Assembly (NCBI GenBank): GCA_903904275.1
Contig: CAIVBX010000060.1
Coordinates: 1 to 11,887, forward strand
Direction: 5' to 3'
Length of the DNA stretch: 11,887 bases
DNA from: an uncultured Pseudomonadota bacterium
GTDB taxonomy: Bacteria; Pseudomonadota; Gammaproteobacteria; Methylococcales; Methylomonadaceae
Part shown: one piece after another, positions 1 to 8,054 of the stretch
Layout of the letters: every line of letters starts with the position of its first letter
Numbering within the stretch: the stretch's first letter is position 1
Position numbers and translations under genes: made by a program
The notes under the pieces: model-generated
Told to the model about the DNA's origin: nothing
What the model saw: only the letters and a program-made list of their open reading frames with translations
The model's database searches: none

Positions 1-1
1 C

Positions 2-97
2 CAATTATTGCAAGAAGCCGAGCATTTAAAATCGTTGCTCGACACATTTGAGCAATTAGTTTTGCAACTTGATATTTTACAAAAGCAAACATTATGA
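2..97 (+). CDS. 3' end of an unidentified gene upstream of parB
   Basis: This is the only forward frame open from the window edge to a stop here: 31 codons ending at TGA 95-97. The visible tail is leucine- and glutamine-rich (QLLQEAEHLKSLL, then LVLQLDILQKQTL) and looks like an amphipathic or coiled-coil helix. Its stop overlaps the parB start as ATGA, which implies translational coupling and a shared transcript with parB. In related bacteria the gene before parB is usually parA (soj), but this tail does not look like the ParA C-terminus I know. It could be a divergent ParA extension or a different small gene. No function is assigned. Confidence 0.6.
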   Translation, partial: QLLQEAEHLKSLLDTFEQLVLQLDILQKQTL

Positions 98-954
98 ATA
101 TGAAAAAACGCGGCTTGGGTCGTGGTTTAGACGCACTTTTAGGTGATGTTCCCGTAGCCGTAAAACCTGCAAATACGTCGGCGCAACAAACATTACCAAT
201 TGAATTATTGCAACGTGGCAAATATCAGCCACGCAAAGATATGAACGCCGAAAAACTGCAAGATTTGGCAAATTCAATCGCAATGCAAGGCATTGTGCAG
301 CCGATTGTGGTACGACATATTTCGCCTGAACAATATGAAATTGTGGCAGGTGAACGCCGTTGGCGTGCCGCGCAACTTGCTGGCTTGCAAGATGTTCCTG
401 TGATTGTCAAAGAAATGGATGACCGCACGGCGATGGCGATTGCGTTGATTGAAAACATTCAACGCGAAGATTTAAATGTGCTTGAAGAAGCGGATGCGTT
501 GCAACGGTTGTTGACAGAATTTGAAATGACACATCAGCAAGTCGCAGATGCGGTAGGAAAATCGCGTACGGCAGTGACAAATTTGTTGCGTTTGCTCGAA
601 CTTGCGCCTGACGTTAAAAAAATGCTTGTAAGCAAACAGCTAGAAATGGGACATGCGCGTGCGTTGCTTTCGCTTTCACAAGAACATCAAATTGAAGCCG
701 CTCGAAAAATTACTAACAATGGTTTGACGGTGCGTTTCGCTGAAAAATTGGTTAAAGACATGCAGCAACCGCCAAAAGTTGAAAATAAAAACCATAAAAT
801 TGATATGGATATTTCATTATTGCAAAATAAATTAAGAGCGAAATTTGGTACGCGTGTGCAAATTGAAAATAAAGAAAATGGCAAGGGAAAGCTGATTATT
901 CACTATTCTACGTTAGATGAATTAGAAGGTATTTTAAACAAGATGCCGCAATGA
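94..954 (+). CDS. parB: Chromosome partitioning protein ParB (CTP-dependent DNA clamp)
   Basis: ParB binds centromere-like parS sites near the origin, loads as a CTP-dependent sliding clamp and works with the ParA ATPase to segregate chromosome origins. Of 286 aa, the N-terminus carries the ParA-contacting motif RGLGRGLDALLGD (residues 6-18). The ParB/Srx CTPase fold follows with its nucleotide-binding motifs: YQPRK (44-48), GERRWRAAQLAG (86-97) and ENIQREDLN (120-128). A helix-turn-helix lies at about 146-168 (THQQVADAVGKSRTAV), and the C-terminal third should be the dimerisation domain. Length is normal for gammaproteobacterial ParB. ATG 94 is taken as the start because it overlaps the upstream stop; ATG 100 is possible, and neither has a clear Shine-Dalgarno, so coupling is likely. 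No full parS palindrome was seen in the window. Confidence 0.96.
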   Translation: MNMKKRGLGRGLDALLGDVPVAVKPANTSAQQTLPIELLQRGKYQPRKDMNAEKLQDLANSIAMQGIVQPIVVRHISPEQYEIVAGERRWRAAQLAGLQDVPVIVKEMDDRTAMAIALIENIQREDLNVLEEADALQRLLTEFEMTHQQVADAVGKSRTAVTNLLRLLELAPDVKKMLVSKQLEMGHARALLSLSQEHQIEAARKITNNGLTVRFAEKLVKDMQQPPKVENKNHKIDMDISLLQNKLRAKFGTRVQIENKENGKGKLIIHYSTLDELEGILNKMPQ

Positions 955-980
955 AAAACAAAATGAATCTCGAATCCACC

Positions 981-1009
981 TTGATTAAACTTAGTTCGCT
1001 CTATATAAT
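981..1009 (+). promoter_or_regulatory. Sigma70-type promoter of the atp operon
   Basis: TTGATT (981-986, 4 of 6 to the -35 consensus) is followed by exactly 17 nt and a perfect TATAAT (1004-1009). Sequence just upstream (about 951-965) is A-rich and could act as a weak UP element. The only well-placed purine for initiation, 7-9 nt downstream of the -10, is A1018, the first base of the atpI ATG, so the transcript is predicted to be leaderless. The site lies in the 63-bp parB-atpI gap, exactly where an atp operon promoter is expected. Found by eye; the start site is inferred. Confidence 0.75.
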
Positions 1010-1017
1010 CCATACCC

Positions 1018-1389
1018 ATGTTTAGCCGTAGTTCAAACGCATTTGCGTCAATTATAACTAAAATTTTAAGGTATCAAGTTTTAGTTATTTTTTTTGTTAG
1101 TTTTACTTTCATACTAACATTAGATTTGAACTCAAGTTTTTTTTCATTTTTAGGTGGGCTAATTGCATTTTTGCCAAATCTTTATTTCGGCTGGCGATTG
1201 CGAAACATTAGCCAATTGGATACAAAAAAATTCATTAATTCTTTTTATCGTAACGAAACAACAAAATTGCTTTTAACCGCATTGTTTTTCGTATTGGTGT
1301 TTAGAATTCCAGATATAAAATTATTACCGCTGCTAACGTGCTACATTTCAACGTTATCAGTTTTTTGGTTCGCATTATTGATGCGTTAA
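1018..1389 (+). CDS. atpI: ATP synthase assembly protein I (AtpI)
   Basis: AtpI is a small inner-membrane protein that helps assemble the c-ring of F1Fo ATP synthase and is not part of the finished enzyme. The 123-aa product (E. coli about 126) has a short basic N-terminus and four hydrophobic segments at about 18-35, 41-58, 81-96 and 100-120. The family signature GGLIAFLPNLYFGWR lies at 46-60, with the basic, FY-containing loop (KKFINSFYRNE) at 70-80. It is first in the atp operon and 29 nt before atpB. No Shine-Dalgarno precedes ATG 1018, and the promoter -10 ends only 8 nt before it, which suggests a leaderless start. No better in-frame start exists before the first membrane segment. Sequence is poorly conserved across this family, so the call rests on motif, topology and position. 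Confidence 0.9.
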   Translation: MFSRSSNAFASIITKILRYQVLVIFFVSFTFILTLDLNSSFFSFLGGLIAFLPNLYFGWRLRNISQLDTKKFINSFYRNETTKLLLTALFFVLVFRIPDIKLLPLLTCYISTLSVFWFALLMR

Positions 1390-1418
1390 ATTTTCAAGAT
1401 TGAGTAAAGAGAGGAACG

Positions 1419-2192
1419 ATGGCTACTGAAGCTCACGCCGAAGGTGCAACTGGTTACATTATTCACCATTTAACGGCTTTGCGTGTTGGTGAGGGTTTTT
1501 GGAGTTTGCATCTTGATACCTTGTTTTTCTCAGTATTGCTAGGTGGCATATTCATTTGGTTTTTCAAAAATGCAGCTGAAAAAGCAACCGCAGGCGTACC
1601 TGGATTAGCACAAAATTTTGCTGAAATGATTATTGAATTTGTTGATCAACAAGTAAAAGACAGTTTTCACGGTCACAGTAAATTGATTGCACCGCTTGCA
1701 TTAACTATTTTTTGCTGGGTGTTTTTGTGGAACTTTATGGATATGTTCCCTGTCGATATTTTGCCAGGCATCGCAGGTTTAATGGGCATTGAGTATTTGC
1801 GCGTGGTACCAAGTACCGATTTGAACGCTACATTTGCAATGTCGATTTCAGTTTTCTGTTTAATTATTTTTTACAGCATCAAAATTAAAGGTCCAATTGG
1901 TTTTGCAAAAGAATTGATGTTCCAACCTTTTGGTCCTTGGTTGACACCATTTAACTTGTTATTGAAATTAGTTGAAGAAATCGCAAAACCTATTTCGTTA
2001 GCCTTACGGTTATTTGGTAACTTATATGCAGGTGAGTTGATTTTCATTTTGATCGCTTTGTTGCCTTGGTATATTCAACCGTTGTTGAGTTTCCCTTGGG
2101 CAATTTTCCACATTCTTATTATCACTCTTCAAGCGTTTATTTTTATGGTACTCACGATTGTGTACTTGAGCATGGCACACGAAGATCACTAA
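1419..2192 (+). CDS. atpB: F1Fo ATP synthase subunit a
   Basis: Subunit a is the stator membrane protein that provides the two proton half-channels next to the c-ring. The 257-aa product shows the diagnostic helix PISLALRLFGNLYAGELI, with the essential arginine at R197 (E. coli R210) and the channel glutamate at E206 (E. coli E219). The last helix carries Q238 in ITLQAFIFMVLTIVYLSMA (E. coli Q252). There are five or six hydrophobic segments. Subunit length is slightly under the E. coli 271 aa, mostly in the N-terminal and loop regions. A good ribosome site (GAGAGGAA, 1409-1416) precedes ATG 1419, in contrast to atpI, so a, unlike I, should be well translated. Confidence 0.98.
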   Translation: MATEAHAEGATGYIIHHLTALRVGEGFWSLHLDTLFFSVLLGGIFIWFFKNAAEKATAGVPGLAQNFAEMIIEFVDQQVKDSFHGHSKLIAPLALTIFCWVFLWNFMDMFPVDILPGIAGLMGIEYLRVVPSTDLNATFAMSISVFCLIIFYSIKIKGPIGFAKELMFQPFGPWLTPFNLLLKLVEEIAKPISLALRLFGNLYAGELIFILIALLPWYIQPLLSFPWAIFHILIITLQAFIFMVLTIVYLSMAHEDH

Positions 2193-2194
2193 GA

Positions 2195-2239
2195 TTTTTA
2201 AATTTTCACTTTTTTATTTAACAATACGTTGGAGGTATT
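2195..2239 (+). promoter_or_regulatory. atpE translation initiation region with U-rich enhancer-like leader
   Basis: The 47-nt atpB-atpE gap is almost pure A/T, with runs of T at 2195-2199 and 2210-2216, followed by the strongest Shine-Dalgarno in the operon, GGAGG at 2231-2235, 4 nt before ATG 2240. In E. coli a U-rich stretch upstream of the atpE Shine-Dalgarno raises translation so that the c subunit is made in multiple copies per complex. The analogous layout here suggests the same role; sequence identity to the E. coli element is not claimed. Confidence 0.5.
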
Positions 2240-2524
2240 ATGGAACTCGCAAAATTAGTTGCTGACGTGCAGGGTTTAACTGCTATTGCAGTAGGTTTAA
2301 TTTTAGGTTTAGGTGCGTTAGGAACTGCTATTGGTTTCGGTTTATTGGGTGGTAAATTTTTGGAAGGCGCAGCGCGTCAACCTGAAATGGTTCCAATGTT
2401 ACAAGTTAAAATGTTCGTCGTTGCAGGTCTTTTGGACGCGGTAACAATGATTGGCGTTGGTTTGGCTTTATTCTTCACCTTCGCAAACCCATTCTTATCA
2501 GCAGTACAACAGGCAGCTGGTTAA
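2240..2524 (+). CDS. atpE: F1Fo ATP synthase subunit c (proteolipid)
   Basis: Subunit c forms the rotating membrane ring that carries protons. The 94-aa hairpin has helix 1 at about 12-40, containing the glycine-rich packing motif GALGTAIGFGLLGG. The polar loop ARQPE (45-49) contacts gamma/epsilon. Helix 2, at about 55-84, has the proton-carrying D66 in GLLDAVTMIGVG (E. coli D61). The aspartate, and the lack of the Q...ES/T sodium-ligand set, indicate proton rather than sodium coupling. It is longer than the E. coli 79 aa because of extra residues at both ends, as is common in Pseudomonas-like and methylotroph relatives. Confidence 0.98.
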   Translation: MELAKLVADVQGLTAIAVGLILGLGALGTAIGFGLLGGKFLEGAARQPEMVPMLQVKMFVVAGLLDAVTMIGVGLALFFTFANPFLSAVQQAAG

Positions 2525-2563
2525 TACGCTGTTTTATTTTAATCGCAACAAGAGGAACGCATC

Positions 2564-3037
2564 GTGAGTATCAATGCTACTCTGATCGGGCAAATGATTA
2601 CCTTTGCACTTCTGGTGTGGTTCACCATGAAGTACATTTGGCCACCGTTATTTGACTCTTTAGAAGAACGTAAAAAGAAGATTGCTGACGGTTTGGCAGC
2701 GGCTGAAAAAGGTCAGGAATCGATTGTTTTAGCTGAGAAAAAAGCGAAACAAGTTCTAAAAGAAGCCAAAGAACAGTCTTCTGAAATTGTAAGTCTTGCT
2801 CAAAAACGTGCTAACGAAATTGTTGAAGAATCAAAACACACTGCTAAACAAGAAGGTGAACGTTTGATTATTTCTGCAAAATCACAAGTTGAACAAGAAA
2901 TTCAACAAGCTAAAGAAGGCTTGCGTAAAGAAATTTCAACGCTTGCAATTGCTGCAGCGCAACAAATTTTAGGCGCAGAAATCGATAAAGCCAAACATCA
3001 AGACATTCTCAATAAAGTTTCTAATCAATTAGGTTAA
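2564..3037 (+). CDS. atpF: F1Fo ATP synthase subunit b
   Basis: Subunit b dimerises to form the peripheral stalk linking membrane subunit a to the F1 head through delta. The 157-aa product (E. coli 156) starts MSINATLIGQMITFALLVWF, giving one N-terminal membrane helix (about 5-25) followed by the conserved KYIWPPL (23-29). A long charged coiled coil (about 35-130) rich in Lys, Glu, Ala and Gln follows, ending in the delta-binding C-terminus. Initiation is at GTG 2564, the only GTG start among the atp genes here, preceded by AGAGGAA at 2551-2557. Only one b-type gene is present (no b'), as in other Gammaproteobacteria. Confidence 0.97.
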   Translation: MSINATLIGQMITFALLVWFTMKYIWPPLFDSLEERKKKIADGLAAAEKGQESIVLAEKKAKQVLKEAKEQSSEIVSLAQKRANEIVEESKHTAKQEGERLIISAKSQVEQEIQQAKEGLRKEISTLAIAAAQQILGAEIDKAKHQDILNKVSNQLG

Positions 3038-3042
3038 TCGTC

Positions 3043-3573
3043 ATGAGCGAACTAGTAACATTGGCAAGACCTTACGCTGCAGCAGTTTTTAAGCGTGCGA
3101 AAGAAACGAATGCTTCTAAGGACTGGTCAAAAAATTTAGCTTTTTTAACAGCAGTGTTAGGCGATAAATCTATTTTTCGTATCATTGATGATCCGAAAGT
3201 AAGTAAGTCGAGCTTGCAAACACTGTTGCTTGATATTAGCGAAGGTCAGCTTAGTCAAGAAGGTCAGAATTTTCTAAAGCTACTGATTGAAAATAATAGA
3301 TTGTCTTTAGTTCCAGCTATTACGGAATTATTTGAAACCTATAAAGCTGAAGACGAAGGTTCAATTGAGATTGATGTAACCACTGCTTTTGCTTTCACCA
3401 AGGAATCCAAGCAAAGTTTTAACGCGACGCTGGAAAAGGTTTTTGGTAAAAAAGTGAGTATGAAAGTAGCGGTTGATTCGGCTCTCATCGGCGGCGTTTT
3501 AGTTCGCGCAGGTGATCAGGTGATTGACGCTTCGGTTAGAGGTCAACTTCAACAATTAGCACAAAGACTCTAA
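3043..3573 (+). CDS. atpH: F1Fo ATP synthase subunit delta
   Basis: Delta (the bacterial OSCP equivalent) sits on top of F1 and joins alpha to the b dimer. The 176-aa product (E. coli 177) has the family N-terminal motif ARPYAAAVF (8-16), the helical FLKLLIENNRLSLVPAI segment near the middle, and the C-terminal signature LIGGVLVRAGDQVIDASVRG. It begins 5 nt after the atpF stop with only a weak TAGG as Shine-Dalgarno inside the end of atpF, so translation is probably coupled to atpF. Confidence 0.97.
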   Translation: MSELVTLARPYAAAVFKRAKETNASKDWSKNLAFLTAVLGDKSIFRIIDDPKVSKSSLQTLLLDISEGQLSQEGQNFLKLLIENNRLSLVPAITELFETYKAEDEGSIEIDVTTAFAFTKESKQSFNATLEKVFGKKVSMKVAVDSALIGGVLVRAGDQVIDASVRGQLQQLAQRL

Positions 3574-3591
3574 ATTTAGAGCGAGAAAGAT

Positions 3592-5133
3592 ATGCAATTA
3601 AATCCATCTGAAATCAGTGATCTGATTAAAAAGAAGATCGAAAACTTCGATTTAAGTACACAAGTACACACTGAAGGAACTGTCGTCAGTGTAACCGACG
3701 GGATTGTGAGAATTCACGGTCTTTCGCAAGCAATGCAAGGTGAAATGCTCGAATTTACGGGCGGCACTTTCGGCATGGCTCTGAATTTAGAAAGAGATTC
3801 AGTCGGTGCGGTTGTTTTAGGTTCTTACCAACACATTTCTGAAGGTGACACCGTCAAATGCACGGGCAAAATTTTAGAAGTTCCCGTTGGTGAAGCGTTA
3901 TTAGGTCGCGTTGTTGACGCATTGGGTAATCCAATCGACGGCAAAGGCTCAATCGATGCAACCGAATTTTCGCCAATTGAAAAAATCGCTCCAGGCGTTA
4001 TTGCCCGTCAATCAGTTGATCAACCTGTTCAATTAGGTTTGAAATCTATTGACGCGATGATTCCAGTTGGACGCGGTCAACGTGAATTGATTATTGGCGA
4101 TCGTCAAACAGGTAAAACAGCGATTGCGATTGACGCGATTATTAACCAAAAAGGCACAGGTATTAAATGTATCTATGTGGCGATTGGTCAAAAACGTTCA
4201 TCGATTGCGAACGTGGTTCGTAAATTAGAAGAACACGACGCTTTAGCACACACGATTATCGTAGTGGCATCTGCTTCTGAATCAGCGGCTTTGCAATTCA
4301 TTGCACCTTATACAGGTTGTTCAATGGGTGAATACTTCCGCGATAAAGGCGAAGATGCGTTAATCATTTATGATGATTTAACAAAACAAGCGTGGGCATA
4401 TCGCCAAGTTTCGCTATTGTTACGTCGTCCACCAGGTCGTGAAGCGTATCCTGGTGACGTTTTCTATTTGCACTCTCGTTTATTGGAACGTGCGGCGCGT
4501 ATCAACCCAGAAGAAGTTGAAAAACTCACTGGCGGTAAAGTAAAAGGTAAAACAGGTTCTTTAACTGCGTTACCAATTATTGAAACCCAAGGCGGTGACG
4601 TTTCGGCTTTTGTCCCGACAAACGTAATTTCGATTACTGATGGACAAATCTTCTTAGAAAGTAACTTGTTCAACTCAGGTATTCGTCCTGCTGTTAATGC
4701 TGGTTTATCTGTTTCACGGGTAGGCGGCGCGGCGCAAACGAAAATCATCAAAAAGTTGGGCGGTGGTACACGTTTAGATTTAGCGCAATATCGTGAACTC
4801 GCGGCATTTGCTCAGTTTGCTTCAGATTTAGACGAAAGCACACGCAAACAAATCGAACGCGGTCAACGTGTTACTGAATTGATGAAACAAAATCAGTATT
4901 CACCAATGTCTGTCGCGCAAATGGGTGTTTCATTATTCGCAGCAAACGAAGGTTTCTTAGATAGCATTGAAGTGAACAAAGTTTTAGATTTTGAAGCTGC
5001 TTTGCAAAGCTATTTGAAATCAGAACACGCTGATTTGATGAATAAAATCAACGAAACAGGCGATTTCAGTAACGAGATTAGCGCAGGCATTCGTTCAGCA
5101 ATTGAAACGTTTGTTAAAACTCACAGTTGGTAA
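3592..5133 (+). CDS. atpA: F1Fo ATP synthase subunit alpha
   Basis: Alpha forms the F1 hexamer with beta, carries the non-catalytic nucleotide site and supplies the arginine finger to the beta catalytic site. At 513 aa it has the same length as in E. coli. Order: N-terminal helix that binds delta, beta-barrel (about 25-95), nucleotide-binding core with Walker A GDRQTGKT (169-176) and the Walker B strand ALIIYDD (256-262), arginine finger R376 in LSVSRVGGAAQ, then the C-terminal helical domain. Start ATG 3592 follows a modest purine stretch (GCGAGAAAGA), 18 nt after atpH. Nothing is unusual in length or motifs. Confidence 0.99.
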   Translation: MQLNPSEISDLIKKKIENFDLSTQVHTEGTVVSVTDGIVRIHGLSQAMQGEMLEFTGGTFGMALNLERDSVGAVVLGSYQHISEGDTVKCTGKILEVPVGEALLGRVVDALGNPIDGKGSIDATEFSPIEKIAPGVIARQSVDQPVQLGLKSIDAMIPVGRGQRELIIGDRQTGKTAIAIDAIINQKGTGIKCIYVAIGQKRSSIANVVRKLEEHDALAHTIIVVASASESAALQFIAPYTGCSMGEYFRDKGEDALIIYDDLTKQAWAYRQVSLLLRRPPGREAYPGDVFYLHSRLLERAARINPEEVEKLTGGKVKGKTGSLTALPIIETQGGDVSAFVPTNVISITDGQIFLESNLFNSGIRPAVNAGLSVSRVGGAAQTKIIKKLGGGTRLDLAQYRELAAFAQFASDLDESTRKQIERGQRVTELMKQNQYSPMSVAQMGVSLFAANEGFLDSIEVNKVLDFEAALQSYLKSEHADLMNKINETGDFSNEISAGIRSAIETFVKTHSW

Positions 5134-5145
5134 AAAGGTTTTCTT

Positions 5146-6012
5146 ATGGCTGTTGGTAAAGAAATACGCACAAAGATCGGCAGTATTAAGAATACTCAAA
5201 AGATCACTCGCGCTATGGAAATGGTCGCGGCAAGTAAGATGCGTAAAACAAAAGAAAGAATGCTGGCCACGCGCCCGTATTCAGACAAAATCGGTAAGAT
5301 TATTAAACATCTTGCTCATGCAAACCCTGAATATAAGCATTCTTTTTTAGTTAAACGCGAAGTCAAACGTGTCGGTATCATTGTAATTAGTTCGGATCGT
5401 GGTTTATGCGGCGGCTTGAACTCTAATTTGTTTCGCAAACTGTTGTTGCAATTGCATCAATGGGATCAAGTAGGCATTGAGATTGATGTTTGTACGGTTG
5501 GAACAAAAGCCTACGGTTTATTTAACAATTTGAAAGCAAACGTAATTGGTCATGTCGCGAAAATTGGTGATACACCACATTTGCAAGACATTATCGGTGT
5601 TATCAAAGTCATGCTTGATGCTTATCATGCTGGACAAATTGATGAGTTGCACGTTGTTAGCAACGAGTTCGTGAACACGATGACGCAACGCCCAACGATT
5701 GAACAATTATTGCCAATCGTGGCAAATGAGCTTGATGAACAATTGAGCAATCGTCATTGGGATTACATTTACGAACCTGATGCAAAGGAAGTGCTTGATC
5801 ATTTGCTAGTACGTTACGTTGAATCGATTGTTTTCCAAGGCTTAGTTGAAAATAATGCTTGCGAACAAGCGGCTCGAATGGTCGCAATGAAAAGCGCGTC
5901 CGATAATGCGGGTAACTTGATTAAAGAATTGCAGTTGATTTACAACAAAGCACGACAAGCCGCTATTACTCAAGAAATTTCAGAAATTGTCGCTGGGGCA
6001 GCTGCTGTTTAA
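5146..6012 (+). CDS. atpG: F1Fo ATP synthase subunit gamma
   Basis: Gamma is the central rotating shaft that couples c-ring rotation to catalysis in alpha3beta3. The 288-aa product (E. coli 287) has the conserved N-terminal helix IRTKIGSIKNTQKITRAMEM (7-26), followed by VAASKMRK. The Rossmann-like core carries SDRGLCGGLN (83-92). The C-terminal helix ends in the signature YNKARQAAITQEISEIVAGA. ATG 5146 lies 12 nt after atpA with AAAAGG (5132-5137) overlapping the atpA stop codon. It is followed by the longest gap in the operon (118 nt). Confidence 0.98.
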   Translation: MAVGKEIRTKIGSIKNTQKITRAMEMVAASKMRKTKERMLATRPYSDKIGKIIKHLAHANPEYKHSFLVKREVKRVGIIVISSDRGLCGGLNSNLFRKLLLQLHQWDQVGIEIDVCTVGTKAYGLFNNLKANVIGHVAKIGDTPHLQDIIGVIKVMLDAYHAGQIDELHVVSNEFVNTMTQRPTIEQLLPIVANELDEQLSNRHWDYIYEPDAKEVLDHLLVRYVESIVFQGLVENNACEQAARMVAMKSASDNAGNLIKELQLIYNKARQAAITQEISEIVAGAAAV

Positions 6013-6080
6013 GCGTGAGAAAATAGTGTGATGCACTTGAAATTTTTTGAGTGACGTTGAGATTTTTACAAAACTAATTT

Positions 6081-6110
6081 ATCCAACGCTTTAGCCATTT
6101 AGCGTTGGGT
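6081..6110 (+). other. Hairpin in the atpG-atpD gap
   Basis: CCAACGCT (6083-6090) and AGCGTTGG (6101-6108) form a perfect 8-bp stem with a 10-nt loop. It extends by a T-G wobble and an A-T pair to 10 bp (6081-6110). It is followed by only a broken T-run (TTGTTTC), so it is not a good terminator, and it ends 6 nt before the atpD Shine-Dalgarno. It may act as a weak attenuator, an RNA-processing or stability element, or have no role. Confidence 0.55.
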
Positions 6111-6116
6111 TGTTTC

Positions 6117-6121
6117 GAGGA
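6117..6121 (+). promoter_or_regulatory. atpD ribosome binding site that fixes the start
   Basis: GAGGA lies 9 nt before ATG 6131. An in-frame TTG at 6110 would add seven residues (MFRGRIF), but it would place this Shine-Dalgarno inside the gene and gives no family-like sequence, so 6131 is the start. Confidence 0.85.
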
Positions 6122-6130
6122 CGAATTTTT

Positions 6131-7510
<1,380 letters not shown>

Positions 7511-7552
7511 GGCTTGTTGTCTACTAACTTTAAATTTTTAAGGTAATAAATC

Positions 7553-7975
7553 ATGACAATGTCAGTGCATGTAGACATCGTAAGTGCAGAAAAAGAAATT
7601 TTTTCTGGTTTGGCAGAAATGGTTTTTGCACCTGCCGAAGAAGGCGAAGTGGGTATTTCGCCACGTCACGCTCCGTTAATTACAAAGCTCAATCCTGGTG
7701 AAGTCCGCGTTAAAGTGAGTAGCACTGAAAGTTATCCGTTTTTCATTTCGGGAGGGCTATTAGAAGTGCAGCCACATGTTGTGACGATTTTGGCTGACAC
7801 GGCAATTCGTGCTAAGGACATTGACGAAGCCGCAGCATTGCAAGCTAAAGCGCGAGCAGAAGAAATTTTGGCAGACAAAACTAATCGCGTTGATTACACT
7901 TCGGCTGAAAGACAGTTATTTCAAGCCATTATGCAATTACGCACACTCGAAAGATTCAGAAAACGCGGCGGCTAA
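7553..7975 (+). CDS. atpC: F1Fo ATP synthase subunit epsilon
   Basis: Epsilon sits at the foot of gamma, links it to the c-ring and can inhibit ATP hydrolysis through its C-terminal helices. The 140-aa product (E. coli 139) has the N-terminal beta-sandwich (about 1-88) with motifs GEVGISPRHAPL and SGGLLEVQP, then ILADTAIRAKDIDEA leading into two C-terminal helices rich in Ala, Glu and Arg (about 92-138). ATG 7553 is chosen because AAGG (7540-7543) lies 9 nt upstream; ATG 7559 would leave 15 nt. It is the last gene of the atp operon, followed by a terminator. Confidence 0.97.
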   Translation: MTMSVHVDIVSAEKEIFSGLAEMVFAPAEEGEVGISPRHAPLITKLNPGEVRVKVSSTESYPFFISGGLLEVQPHVVTILADTAIRAKDIDEAAALQAKARAEEILADKTNRVDYTSAERQLFQAIMQLRTLERFRKRGG

Positions 7976-7980
7976 AAGTT

Positions 7981-8014
7981 GTTATCGTTCTAATCTCGAC
8001 AAAAGCCCGATAAC
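7981..8014 (+). promoter_or_regulatory. Possible anti-terminator pairing upstream of glmU
   Basis: GTTATCG (7981-7987) is exactly complementary to CGATAAC (8008-8014), which includes the loop-proximal half of the terminator's left arm (5 of its 12 paired bases, 8008-8012). The two structures cannot form together. The 5' strand lies 6-12 nt after the atpC stop codon, within reach of a terminating ribosome. The 7-bp pairing is weaker than the terminator, so it would need help to win. The complementarity is read directly; a regulatory role is inference. Confidence 0.3.
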
Positions 8015-8037
8015 GTTTGACGCTATCGGGCTTTTTT
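8001..8037 (+). terminator. Rho-independent terminator after atpC
   Basis: AAAAGCCCGATA (8001-8012) pairs with TATCGGGCTTTT (8024-8035) in a 12-bp stem. A further CGT/ACG inner helix (8014-8016 with 8020-8022) closes a 3-nt loop beyond one A-C mismatch. The stem runs into six T residues (8032-8037). This is a textbook terminator for the atp operon. It ends only 17 nt before the glmU start codon. Confidence 0.93.
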
Positions 8038-8042
8038 GTTTT

Positions 8043-8048
8043 AAGGAA
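8043..8048 (+). promoter_or_regulatory. glmU ribosome binding site that fixes the start
   Basis: AAGGAA lies 6 nt before ATG 8055. The reading frame is open far upstream to TTG or ATG codons within atpC, but that stretch translates the atpC region and the terminator in another frame and is not GlmU-like. The protein's family N-terminus begins at 8055. Confidence 0.85.
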
Positions 8049-8054
8049 ATAAAA

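Noticed and set aside
4710..4725. TGTTTCACGGG, resembling the left half of a parS site (TGTTTCACGTGAAACA)
   Set aside because: The right half is missing (about 11 of 16 match) and it lies in the conserved atpA arginine-finger codons, which explain the sequence.
5102..5350. 82-codon frame across the atpA-atpG junction
   Set aside because: Out of frame with both genes and mostly inside atpG; the product is Arg/Lys/Leu-rich without a recognisable domain and is a shadow of real coding sequence.
6031..6054. Seven-codon ORF (MHLKFFE) in the atpG-atpD gap
   Set aside because: No ribosome site, no regulatory codon run, and too short to separate from chance.
6047..6085. Possible promoter before atpD (TTGAGT or TTGAGA)
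   Set aside because: No acceptable -10 at 16-18 nt; the best candidates (AAAACT, TATCCA) are poor.
6079..6087. TTATCCAAC, near a DnaA box (TTATCCACA)
   Set aside because: A single imperfect copy that forms part of the hairpin; no cluster of boxes or AT-rich unwinding region, so no origin is supported.
7809..8054. Extension of the glmU frame upstream by 82 codons into atpC
   Set aside because: It overlaps atpC and the terminator in another frame, and the ribosome site and family N-terminus both point to ATG 8055.
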